Shown in pieces: positions 11,146 to 22,158 of a stretch of 64,000 bases of DNA (positions are counted from its first letter, which is position 1; every line of letters begins with the position of its first letter). Position numbers and translations under genes: made by a program. Source of the stretch: Chlamydomonas sphaeroides (taxonomy: Eukaryota; Chlorophyta; Chlorophyceae; Chlamydomonadales; Chlamydomonadaceae); assembly GCA_001662425.1 (NCBI GenBank), contig BDDC01000007.1, positions 153,223-217,222 of the forward strand, in the 5' to 3' direction. A model generated the notes under the pieces. It did no database searches and was not told the DNA's origin. It worked only from the letters and a program-made list of their open reading frames with translations.

Positions 11146-12327
11146 GCGGGCTGCAGGCTGCTAGCCAGGCACGTGTGGTGAAGCTAGGGAGATGAAACGA
11201 AGGCTGGGCAGGCGCGAAGGTTGCGTGGCCGGGGAGCTCGCGAGGTGGCCGGGGCGGCGGCCGGTCGGTTGTGCTCGAATGCGGCGTGCGAGCTGTAGCG
11301 CGGCGGTCCTGGAGCTCAGGAGGCGCTAGCGCAGCTTCGGGTCCGATCAATGAAAGTGACAGGACCGACCGGCCGTCAGGTGCGCGCGGGCCTGTGTGAG
11401 CACGACTGCTGGCGTTGTCGCCATGGCTCTAGACGAGCCTCAGCGCCGTTTCGCTTGCGCAAGCGAGTCGGAGCTGCCGCGTGCTGAGGGGCCGCCGGGC
11501 GACCCAGGAGCTCACGGGCTTGTCAAGAGCTGTGCTGCAATAACGTAGTATGCGCTGCGTATCGACGGTGCTCGCGGGAAGTGAAGCGCTCGGTACCGAG
11601 TGTCGCTGGGGCGGCCGCGACTCGCGTGCGTTGACAGGCGTGTGATGGCTTGGAACGGCTCGAGGCGCATGACAGACGGCTTGGGAACTTGCCGATGCGA
11701 GGTGTGTGTTCACGGACCGTAGAGCTGCGCGTCGGAGCGAGCTCGCCAAGCACGCGGCCGCGGGCGTGGGTCGATCCCAGGGCGTGCTGCAGTCCGGCTG
11801 CCCCTTGGCTTCCCGCTCGTCCACCTGCAGGACAGGAAGGAGAATCCACCAGGCTATTGCACAAGAGCACGAAACGACGCCCACGGCGCGGCGTTGGGAC
11901 GGGGATTACTGCAGGCGCTTCGGCGCAAAGAAATGCTATCTTAACACAGCGACATCTTAAGGGTTATGGGTGCCTAAGCCCGCCCGACTGCTGGCGCAGG
12001 TCCTGTGTCCTCAAGCACATCTAAGCAGCCACACCTTGGGCACGGGTGGCACGAGTTTTGAGGATGGAAGCATCCGCCATCCGACAGCCGGTGCTCCACG
12101 AGCCTAAATGGAGGCTGCATTCTGCCGGAACAAGGTGCTATGGCATCAATCCAGCTTGTGGCCGAACCGCACCGTGCCGGAAAAGACAGCTCAGTATTTA
12201 TGAATCGTAGGGCAAACCTGGAAACCTCCACCGATGATGAGCATATCAGAAAATATACATATACTGTAACTACTGTCGCTTGAGGGGCAGGCACATACGA
12301 CACGGGCTGGCCTCTGAACTTTGCTCT
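11146..12327. other. Divergent intergenic region, kinase / IWR1
   Basis: Holds the promoters and 5' leaders of the kinase (minus) and IWR1 (plus). The segment at 12030-12290 is AT-richer, with an atatacatatactg run at about 12254-12266 just upstream of the IWR1 start. A 151-codon open frame (11884-11429, minus) has no recognisable features. I see no other gene. Confidence 0.6.
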
Positions 12328-15300
12328 ATGGTGGAAGGCGGCGAGGCCTCGGTCGCAGCTGCTCTCACCATTGTGCGCATCAAGCGACGACGCGATGAGC
12401 CAGCGGTGCCAGAAATCAGTAAGCAAGCATGGGCGGGCTCGCGCCATCCTTCACGCGACCCCGGCGGCAGAGCACCCTGAGCCTTGCCATGTCTACCAAC
12501 CGCAGTTTTGGAGGCGGCGGGCGCACGGCAGCGAAAGCAGCCTCGGTTCGACGAGGTGATGTTGGCGCTACAGGGCCTGTGCGTCGGCGGCAAGGGCGCC
12601 GAGACGCCCACCGCGGCTGCGGAGCCCCCCAGGCGCCGCTTCCGGCGGCTCCGCACCGTTGATGCCGCCGCCCTGGAGGTGCGCCGCTGCCGCAACAGCC
12701 GGGCCCTGGCCAGGAGCCTGGCCAGGAGCCTGCCTATCCTGACGCAGCCTGCCCATCAGCACGCGCTCCCCCCACGCCCACCCTGTCCTGCCCCCAGGGC
12801 ATGTCGGAGGCGGACCTGCTTCGCATGCTGCGCTCCCAGTCGGGCGCGGAAGCCGCCGCCAGCGGCCGGCTCCCAGGCGCCGCCGCCGCGGCGACGCCGC
12901 CGGGACCGGGCGCCCAGGAGCTGGAGCCCCTCAGCCAGCAGCCCGGCGCCGAGGCCGGGTCAGCGGCGGGCCCGGGGCCGGGCACAGCAGCCGCGGCAGC
13001 AGGTGGCCCCGCGCTGGCGCAGCGGCGGTCGTTTCGGACGGCACAGGGCTCGACGCGAGAGCGGGCGATGGCGGCGCTGCGGCGCACGCACCGCCAGCCG
13101 GGCGCGGCGGCCCGGTTCAAGCAGGTGGGCTGACGCGGCCCGTGGGCCACGGACGGGCTCGCAGGGCACGGCCGGGGGCCTGCGGCGGCCGGGCTGGTGA
13201 CGATGGGTAGGCAGGCCGAAGGTGCCCTTGCGCGTGCAAGGGCACCACACAGCGACGGCTCCATCTCGGCTGCGGCCCACGTGGCGTCGCACTGTCGCCC
13301 GTTCGCCCACAGGTGCGACGCAAGCGCGAGGGCGCGGCAGCCGACGACGGCGGCGACGACGGCGCCACCCCCGTCAGCGCCGCCGCCGCCGCCGCTGGTG
13401 GCGGCGCCGGCCTGCTGCACATGTACGACCTGGAGCGCCTGCCAGCGGCCGGCGGCCGGGCGGCAGCGCGGCCGGGGCGGCGCCTGGCCCCTCAGCGGCG
13501 GCAGCAGCAGCGGCGGCAGCCGGGTGAGGAGACGGGGCCGCCGGCGATGACCTCGGCACAGCCACAGCGGCCCGGCACGCCGCCGCTGCAGCAGCGGCCG
13601 TCGGCGTCCGGCTCGGGCGTGGCAGCAGCGGATGGGGCGGCGGGGGCTGGTGGCTCCACCGCGGCCTACATCCGGGAGCACTACGGGTCCATGGTGAGGG
13701 CCAGGGCTGCGCCAGTGCCCGCGAGGCAGGCGCTGTGGCGCTAGGGGTCCTAGGGCGCGCCCGCAGCAGCTCTGGCAGCAGCAGCAGCAGCAGCAGCACC
13801 AGCCAGGCGCAGGCCAGCAGGATGGTGTGCGCGGGCGGCGCCTGGCGCTACGAGCGCGCGCCGCCCCCTGCGGCACCTCCCGCTGCCTTGCTGCTCCTCA
13901 AGCCTCCCGCCCACTCGCGTGCTCTCCTACGAGCTGCCTTGCTGGTCACTCCCTTGCACCACATCGTCCTGTCGCGCCCCTGGCCCCGTTTCCCACAGCT
14001 GGAGGAGTACCTGGCCGGCCTGGGGCAGCCGGGCGCAGGGGCTGGTGCGGGCGGCAGCGCAGCAGGCCACGTCCCGCAGCAGGCCCCGCGGCGGATCCCC
14101 GCGCGGCCCAAGGCCAGGCCCGCCGTGCCTGGCACCGCCTCGGCGGCCGGCGCTGGCGCTGCGGCGGCTCCGCCACCGCCAGCTATAGAGGCGCGCCCTG
14201 CATCGGTTGCCGCGCCGCAGCCGCAGCCCCAGTCCGCGGCCGCCGTCGCGCCTGCAGCGGCGGCGAAGGGGTCCGCGGGCTCGCGGGCCGCGGCCGACGA
14301 ACGCGACGACGACGATGCGTCCATGGTTTCGGGCGGCGAGGACAGCGGCGAGGGCGAGGGGTTTGTGTACGACGTGTACGTGCCGGTGCCCGAGGGCGAG
14401 GAGGGCGGCGCCGAGGCCGCGGACGACGACCCGTGGCCCTGGCTGGGCGCGCCGTGTGGGCCGCTGGACCTGGCGGCGCCCGTCATTGCGGTGCGGCAGC
14501 GGGGCCGGGGCCGAGGGAGGGAGGCGGCTGGTTTGGGAGGGGCCCATGGGGCCTGAGCGGGGCGGATGCCGGGGCGGGGCTGTGCGCGGGCTGACCTGAG
14601 CCGCGCTGGCCGCGCACGGCGGGTTTCGTTCGCGGCTGGCCTGCGGAGCGGCAGCGGCGTTGCGCAGTGCCGCAGGGTGCCATGCAGGGCCAGCCACCGC
14701 GTGGTCCCTCCCGCTGCCGCCACTGGCTTGACCGCTGTGGCCCTCGTCCGCAGCTCGCTCGCCGAGGCTGTCCAAAGTCCCCAACGGTTCTCTGCTCCCT
14801 GTGCCGCACTGTGCCGCCCTGTGCCGCCCTGTTGCATGCGGCCAGGTGGCGGAGGACGACGACGAGTTCTTCTGGGCCAGCCAGGCCGACGCCGACGCCG
14901 CGCAGCGGCAGGCGATGGCGGAGGAGCACGACAGCGAGGACAGCAACGCGGAGAGCTACTACGCCAACAGCTACCCGGACGAGGACGACGGGCGACTGTA
15001 CGACGAGTACGACGACGTGCTGCCGTACGGCGGCCGCTCGGGCCGGGCCGGTGGTGGCGAGGATGATGATGAAGCGGATGTGGCGGACGAGGAGGATGGG
15101 GCTGGGGAGGGAGGCAAGGCGGGGTATAGCTGGGGCGGGGCGCTGGCGATGCGTCGAGGCCTGGGCGAGGCTGGCGACAGCGACAGCGAGGACGAGGAGG
15201 AGGAGGGCGGCCGGCGGCCTCGCCGCGGCGCGTCGTACTACCGTACGGAGGAGGATGACTACAGCGCGCACAGCAGCTACCTGAGCGAGGAGGAGGAGCG

Positions 15301-15346
15301 GCGGGAGGCGGAGCAGCGGCGGAAGAGGGCCATCTTCATGCACTGA
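12328..15346 (+). CDS. IWR1: IWR1/RDM4-type RNA polymerase II nuclear import factor
   Basis: Iwr1 (SLC7A6OS in animals, RDM4/DMS4 in plants) binds assembled RNA polymerase II in the cytoplasm and carries it into the nucleus. Six exons: 12328-12418, 12506-12678, 12798-13124, 13313-13693, 13999-14490, 14846-15346. They join in frame to 654 residues. The N-terminus reads TIVRIKRRRDEPAVPEI, the family's opening basic motif, and exon 2 continues with RQRKQPRFDE. The Iwr1 domain is near the end: FVYDVYVPVPEGEEG, then FFW, then DSEDSNAESYYANSYPDED, the signature acidic-tyrosine block. The protein is longer than yeast or human Iwr1 because of Ala/Pro/Gln-rich linkers. ATG 12328 is chosen because it directly precedes the conserved motif; an in-frame ATG at 12280 is possible. 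Plants use RDM4 for polymerases II, IV and V. Confidence 0.9.
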
Positions 15347-16369
15347 GGGCGACCGGACTGCGGCTGCGGAGCGGGCGGGAAGGGAGGGGGAGCATGTTGG
15401 CTTGGGAAGGCCGTGGTGGGGTCGTGGCTTGGGGTGCAGGGGCGTGGGCAGCAGGGGGAGCAGGGGTACCGGAGCGGCAGGACGACGCAGGAGTGGAGCG
15501 AGGCCAGCGAGTGGCATGGAGCGCCGTGCGCGGGTTCGGGTTGGGGGGTGGTCGCATCGTGACCCAAGTCCGCAGGTTGCGCAGGGCTCGTTGTGCGTTG
15601 ACCGGCGGGGGCAGGGCCGGGGCAGGGCTCTCGCGTTGACTACAGGCGGCTGTAGTGGTTGACCCGGACTTGACGGTTGCCTAGCTGGGTTTGACTGCTT
15701 GTGTGGCGGGCACTGCCGGCGGGCGCAGATTCGGCCGCGCGTGCGCCGCGGTCTGCGTGTGGAGCTGCCTGGCGCTGCTAGGCCCGATGAGGCGTACAAT
15801 ACTATGTCACAGCGCGCTCGAGAGTTGTGTGCCTCGCCCACGCGTTCGGCACAGCCGCCCTCAAAGCGGCGCGCACGTTAGCTGCCCCACCGGCTCATGC
15901 GATGGGTGCGGCATGAGCTAGCTGCCCGCACGTCACGTGGCCTTGGCCTTGGCGTTGTTGGGCCTCAGCTGCAACCTGCACAGCACACTCTGTGTAGTCA
16001 TTCGAAGACGAGGCATACGCAAACGTTCGCCCACCCCGCCCCTCTTCCCCACTTAGAACCTCTCCACGTCAGCCCACCAGCTGTCACCACCGCGCATCCT
16101 GCTCGCTCCTCACCTCCATGGCCGCGCACCCTCGCTCGTTCCTGACCACGCGCAGCTCCAAGCTCCATCGCTCCTCCCCACGGCCTCATGCGCTGCCGCC
16201 ACGACTCGTGCCCCGACCCATACCGCCACCCGCCGTATCCATCCCTAACCACCCGCGGCCACACGCTCCCGGCCTTCGGCACCACCGCTTCCCCACGCAC
16301 CTCCCCTGCCTCACGCGATCGCAGCTTGCACGCCACCCCAATCACGCCCTTGCCCGTCCGCCACCTTCA
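15347..16369. other. Convergent intergenic region, IWR1 / MBOAT
   Basis: Should hold the 3' UTRs of IWR1 (plus) and the MBOAT gene (minus). No TGTAA was seen on either strand in the expected position. The stretch 16020-16370 is C-rich, low in G, and non-coding in appearance. Confidence 0.5.
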
Positions 16370-18699
16370 TCACGCCGCCGCCGCCGCCCAGCCCAGCCGC
16401 GCCAGCGCCCAGGTCACCGGCGACACGGGGTGCCAGAAGTCCGTGTGGAAGTCGCCCTCCAGCCACGGCCGCATGAACAGCACGCTGCTGGCAGCGCAGA
16501 AGGCCGCCCAGCCTAGCTGCGCCGCGGCGGGCCGCCAGCGCCGCCGCGGCGCGCTGCGGCCCTGCGCGGCCCCCTGGCTGGGGCCCGGACCAGGGCGCGG
16601 CCCGGGCTGCGGCCGCTGCACGGCCTGTTCGACCAGGACAGCGAGGCCGTGGGCCGTGAAGAAGGCCAGCTGGTAGCCGAAGGCCGAGCCGAAGGCGGCC
16701 CAGCACATGTACTGTGGGGGCGGCAGGGCGGGGGAGGGCGGGGGAGGGCGGGGGAGGGCGGGGCCCACGGCGGCGGCGTGGGAGGTGCGAGTGCTGCGGG
16801 GCGGGTACGCAGCGGGGGCGGAGGGCGACCTTTGCGGGGCTGCGGGGCTGTGCGGCTGGCGTCACGCTGACGGGACCGCCTAGGAAGCCTGACCCACATT
16901 GACTAGAGAAGGCGCCCGGCAGAGCGCCCCGACCCACATGCCCTGACCCACATTACCTGGAGCCATGCATGACAGGCTCTAGTATGGCCCCTTGTAGGAG
17001 GCCCTGCCGCCTCGCGTCCGCCATGCTTTCTACTCCCACCCCACGTCCTCCCCCCGCCCCCGCACGACCCGCGACTCTCACGAACGGTCCACCGACCCAC
17101 ATCCCGGGGGCACCAACGCACGTTTTGCCGACAATTGGCGCGACCCTAACCCTCCCAGAGGCACGGACCCACCTCATGCAGCACGCCGCTGAGCAGGAAC
17201 ACAGCCAGCACGCCCACACCATCCTCCACCAGCGCCGCCGAGCCGCGCCCGCGCAGGCCGCCGGTGCTGGGCTGGCCGCTGCTGTGGGCCCCGCCCCGAG
17301 CCAGCAGCCAGCGCACCGCCCTGCGCGCCGGCCGGTAGGCCAGCCGCGCAAAGCTGAGGCGGAAGAGCTGGTGCCATCGCTGCAGCGGCGTGACGGCGGG
17401 TTGGCGGGAGAAGACAGAGTGGGGTTGGACCGAAGCGCGGAGGCGGGCTTGCGGGCGTCATGCCGCCGCCCTATGTCGCTGGCGACGCCCTGGCGACGCC
17501 CATGCCCCGGCCCCACCTGCCACAGCTCCGCCGGCGAGACGATGCCGCGCCACGGCTCGCGGAACAGGTGTCGGCAACAGCGCAGCAGCTGCGGTCGTAG
17601 CAGCGACAGCCCCAGCAGGATCGCCTTGTAGGAGATGGCGAAGTGCAGGTAGAGCACGACCGTGAAGGCCACGCTGACGGCCAGCGACTGGCCGCTGACC
17701 AGCGGCGGCAGCGGCGGCGGCGCCGGCGAGGTGTGCGCGGCTGCGGCCTCGGCGGCAGCGGCGGCGCCGCCGACGGCCAGCGGCCGCACGACGCACGTGA
17801 GGAGGATGTCGTACAGGGCGTACTGCACGGCGAGCTCCAGGAGGAGGCGGCCGGCAGCTGCGGGGTAGCTGGTGCCGGGTGGGGCCAGCGCCGGGCGCAC
17901 GAAGTCCTCGCGCCCGCCGCCGGTGCCGGCGCCGCCGCGGCTGCTGGTGCTCTTGCCGTTGCTGCCGCTGTCAGCGTTGCTGCAGAGGTGGGCGCTGGCC
18001 TCTTTTGCGCTGATGCTGTCGGCCCTCGCGATGACGCCGTGAGTTACCACACCGCCGCCGTTGGCGGCAGGCTTGGCGGCGCCGCCGGCGCAGGCACCAC
18101 TGCCGTCAACATGATCGCCGTTGGTGCCAGGCGGCGCGAAGGCGCCGACGGTTCTGAGCCCTGCGCTGGCTGCTGCGCCGCTACCGTCGTAGGGCACAAA
18201 GGTGTCGCGGAGGCCGGTGAGGAACACGGCCCAGGGCGTGCGCGGCTCGGGCTGTGGGTCTTCCAGCACGCAGTACTCCCACGCTCGCATGTACATGGCG
18301 AACCAGGCGCCAGCGACCTGCAGAAGAGGTTAGTAGGTCAGGCGGCAAGTGGGTCGGCGGGGAAACGATGGGAGAGCGGCACGGCGACCAGGCAGGCAGG
18401 TGACGCGAGGCGCGACTAAACGTGGCAGTAGCTTAGCCCTTCGGCACCCGTTCGTCTCGCATACCGACCTGTATGGAGATAGCTCTTGCCGCGTCCACGA
18501 TGGCCAGCGGCACAAGCGAAAGCGCGACCGGTCCCAGAATGATGAGCGCTAGGAGCCGCGGTGTTCGAAGAGTCGGAGCATAAAGGAGTAGCAGGTATGG
18601 GACGCCTAGCAAGAAGTTGACCACGGCAGCGGCCGCGAGCTTAGCGACCGACTCGTCGGCGAGCATGGCTGCTGGCAGCCATGACGGCGCCAGGTCCAT
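16370..18699 (-). CDS. Wax-synthase-like membrane-bound O-acyltransferase (MBOAT)
   Basis: Predicted ER membrane enzyme moving a fatty acyl group from acyl-CoA to an alcohol, as in wax ester or related lipid synthesis. Four exons: 18699-18469, 18317-17517, 17379-17173, 16711-16370. All are phase 0 and give 526 residues. Exon 1 is almost entirely hydrophobic (two spans). Exon 2 has a Gly/Ala/Ser-rich insertion, then membrane helices and SPAELWQ. Exon 3 opens with RWHQLFRLSFARLAYRP, matching the family's W-x-RWHQ block, and ends in LLSGVLHE, which carries the presumed catalytic His. Exon 4 holds the last spans. The family's usual FWGRRWHQ is changed to ELWQRWHQ across the intron. The substrate cannot be told from sequence; a different acyl acceptor is possible. 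Confidence 0.78.
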
Positions 18700-19286
18700 A
18701 ACGGCTGAGTGCGCTGCAGATCACTCCGAGGCAGTTGGGCTGCTCCTGCCCGCTCGTGACAACCCCACCACGGCACAGAGCCCGTACGATTGTACGGAAA
18801 AGGGCGGGAAACACTTTGCTTTCCTTCGAACTTGCGGCGTGGAGCCAGCCGCAGCCTCGGCACCACTGCAACGCGTTGGGCACCACGCCTCCATCATGCG
18901 CAAGGCGCCCACATTGTCCCGGTTGTATCCGTGCATTGAGCGTCCCGGCCTCAGCGATGACCAGCCCTTGCCTGGCAACCTGCGCTGCGCTGCCCACCAA
19001 AACAATCGCAAGGGCGCCCCTCACACTTCACTGCCCGCCAGCACTCTCCCTCACATACACATGTCACATACACCTCGACACGCTCATGCCACCAGCCCAC
19101 TCCCGCCGCCGGGGAGCGCAGGGCTGCGTCATCTGTAAACACCCCCCCACCGCTCACACGAGCAATACCGCCTGTCGGCATCCGACACGTGCGACAGCAC
19201 AACTACCCCCTTCCCTGATTCACCCCTAACTCCCGTCATCCATAGCGCGCTGCGCGACGAGGAGCGCCTCAGAGCGCCGACCCACA
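18700..19286. other. Intergenic region, MBOAT promoter / SEC20-fusion 3' UTR
   Basis: Both flanking genes are on the minus strand. The region should hold the MBOAT promoter (left part) and the 3' UTR of the SEC20-fusion gene (right part). No TGTAA signal was found for the latter, and there is no coding sequence I can support. Confidence 0.55.
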
Positions 19287-22123
19287 TCATGGCTGCTCGC
19301 CCTCCTCACCATGCTGCTCAACAGCCCCACCGTCCTGCCCATCCCCGTCACTCCCTCCCTGCAGCCCTTCCCCATCCTCGCCGCCCGCCCGCCTGCCCGT
19401 CCCCGCCGCCGGCTCAGCGGCCGCCGCCGCCTCAGCCTTGGCGTCGGCCTGCCGCCCTACCGCCGCCGCGCCGGCCGCCGCCGGCTCGCCGCCAGTCGCC
19501 GCGATGCCGCCGGCTCCCGCCGCCGGCCCGGCCTTGCCGGCAGTGCCCTGCGGCTGGCCCCCGGGCTGCGCCGCGGCCCTACCTTCAAACTCCGCGATCT
19601 GCTGGGCGAACTCGGGGTCGTCCCGCAGCGACTTGCGGATCCATTCCGGCACCTTATGAATGCCGTGGTAGCGCGCGTACATGCGCACCTCCTGCATGTG
19701 CTGCTCGCGCGCATTGACGGCGCCCGGCTGCGCGCCAGCCTTGGGATCAGCAGACTCGGGCTTGCCGCCGCCGGCTGCGGCGGTGCTGGCACCGGGCGTG
19801 GTGGTGCCAGCAGCCCTGGCGCCGGCTGCCGTCGCGCCGGCAGCAGGGGCGGGCTTGGTGTCGGCGGGCTTGGCGTCGCCCGCCTTAGCAGCCCCGTCGG
19901 CGGCCTTGGCTTTTGAAGCTCCGGCGTCAGCTGCCTTGGCGTCAGTAGCCTTGGCGTCGGCGACCTTGGCGTCGGCGGTCTCAGCGGCCTTGTCGTCGCC
20001 GCCGTCGTCGTCATCATTGTCGTTGTCAACGTCTTCATAATCATCAGCGATCTCAGCACTAGCTTCAACCGCGTCGGCGGCCTTGGCGTCAGCGGTGTCG
20101 GCGTCCTTGACCTTGGCATTGGCGGCGTCGGCGTCAGCGGCCTCAGTGTCGGCGTCCTCAACATTGGCGGCCTTGGCGTCGGCGGCCTTGGCGTCTGCGG
20201 CGTCAACGTCCGCGGCCTTGGCGCTGCCGGCGTCCGCGGCCTTGGCGCCAGGTGCCTTGGCGTCAGCGGCCATGGCATCGACGGCGTCCGCGTCAGCGGT
20301 CTCTGCGTTGGCGTCGACGTCAGCGGCCTCCACGTCGGCGTCGGCGTCAGCATCCTCCGCGTCGGCATCGGCGTCAGCAGTCTCCGCGTCAGCGTCGGCG
20401 TCAACGGCGTCGGCATCAGCGGGCTTGGCGTCGGCGGCCTTCGCGTCAGCAGGCTTGGCATCGGCGGCGTCGGCGTCAGCGGCCTCTGCATCTGTGCCGG
20501 CGTCAGTGGCGTCGGCCTGAGCAGCCTTGGCGTCGGCGGTTTTGGCATCGGCGACCTTGGCGCCCGCGGCCTCAGCCTTGGCGTCAGCGGCCTTGGCGTC
20601 GGCGGCGTCGGCGTCAGCACGCTTGCCGTTGGCGCCAACATCAGCGGCCTTGACGTCCGCCGCCTTGGCGTCGGTAGCGTCGGCGTCAGCGTCAGCGGAC
20701 TTCGCATCAGCAGCCTCGGCGCGAGGAGCCTCGGTGTCCGCAGCCTTGCTGTCAGCGGGGTCGGCGTCGGCGCCAGCTTCAGCGGCCTCAGCGTCAGCAG
20801 CAGCGGCGGTGGCCGTCCCGGACGCGTCCTTCTTCTGCTCCTCGCCCTCCTGCTTCCGCTGTTGACTGGCGCTGTCCTGCGCGGCGGCCTTGCCGGCCTT
20901 GCCCTCGCCCTGGCCGTCCTCGTCCTCTGGCCCCATGTCGATCACCTCGTCCTCCTCTTCGCTGCCGCCGGCCGCCAGCTGCGCCCGGCGCTCCCGCTCC
21001 ACCGCCGCAACCTCCGCCTGCAGGCATGGCAGGCAGCGGTCGGGTCGGAGATTGACAAAGGTGTGGGGTGCGCGACGGGCCGTCAGAAATGTGGGCAACG
21101 TAGGCAACAGCTGCGTGAGCTGCGCGAGCCTCAGTGTGTGTGAGGAACAGCAACACCGCGAGTGCGACGTGGACTGTGACACGGCCTCTTGTGCAGGCCT
21201 CTTGCCTCAGAGTTGCTCAACTGCTTTACAACGTTGCATAAAGCTGACGTTGTGAAGTAACATAACACCAAGATGGCTACAATCGCCTTACAGATGTCGG
21301 GCAGCGCTACTCACCCTGAACTCGGCCTCGTCTGCCAGCTGCGAGCGCAGCCAGGGCGGCAGCGAGCGCACGCCGCCCTTGCGCGCCTGCTGCCGCAGCC
21401 CCTCCAGCCGCGGGTCCGGCTGCTGCTGCTGCCGCGGCGGCGCCGCCGCCGCGTGCGGGTTCACGAACTGGCCCTTGGGCCCATCCCGGCTCCGACGATG
21501 CGCGTCCTGGAAGCGGGCCTTGGCCGCGTCATCGATTGGCGCGCGGCGCCGGCCGGGGGCAGGGGCGTCGGAGGCGCCCGCTGCAGCCTCAGGGTCCTCG
21601 GCTGCTGCTTCGGCAGCGGGCTCTGCCTCCACGGATGCGTCCGCGCCGGTAGCAGCCTCGGCATCCGCGCCGGTTGCGGCGGCGGAGCTATCGTCGGCGG
21701 CCTCACCAAGCGGCTCGGGCTCAGCGGCGCGGTCGGTGCTATCGTCCGTGCTGTCAGCCGACCTGCCCGAGAGCTTGGCGTCCGCCTCGGCAGCGGCGTC
21801 TGGAGCGGCCGTGCTTCCAACCGACGCCACAGGCTGCTGCTGCTCGCCCGCGTCGTCGTCTAGGTCCGCCTCGCAGCCCTCCTCGTCATCGTCATCCCCG
21901 TCATCGCCCTCGTCGTACGCGTCGTACGCGTGCTCAGAACCGTGGCTGGCCGCCTTGTCCTCAGCCGCGGCATCAGCAGTCTTGACGCCGGCAGCCTTGG
22001 AGTCAGGGGCCTTGGTGCCGACGGCTTTGGCGGCAGCAGCGTCGGCGTCAGCAACCTCGGCGTCGGCCCCGTCGGCGTCAGCGACCTCAGTGTCGGCGTC
22101 GGCGTCAGCAGCCTTGGCATCAG

Positions 22124-22158
<35 letters not shown>

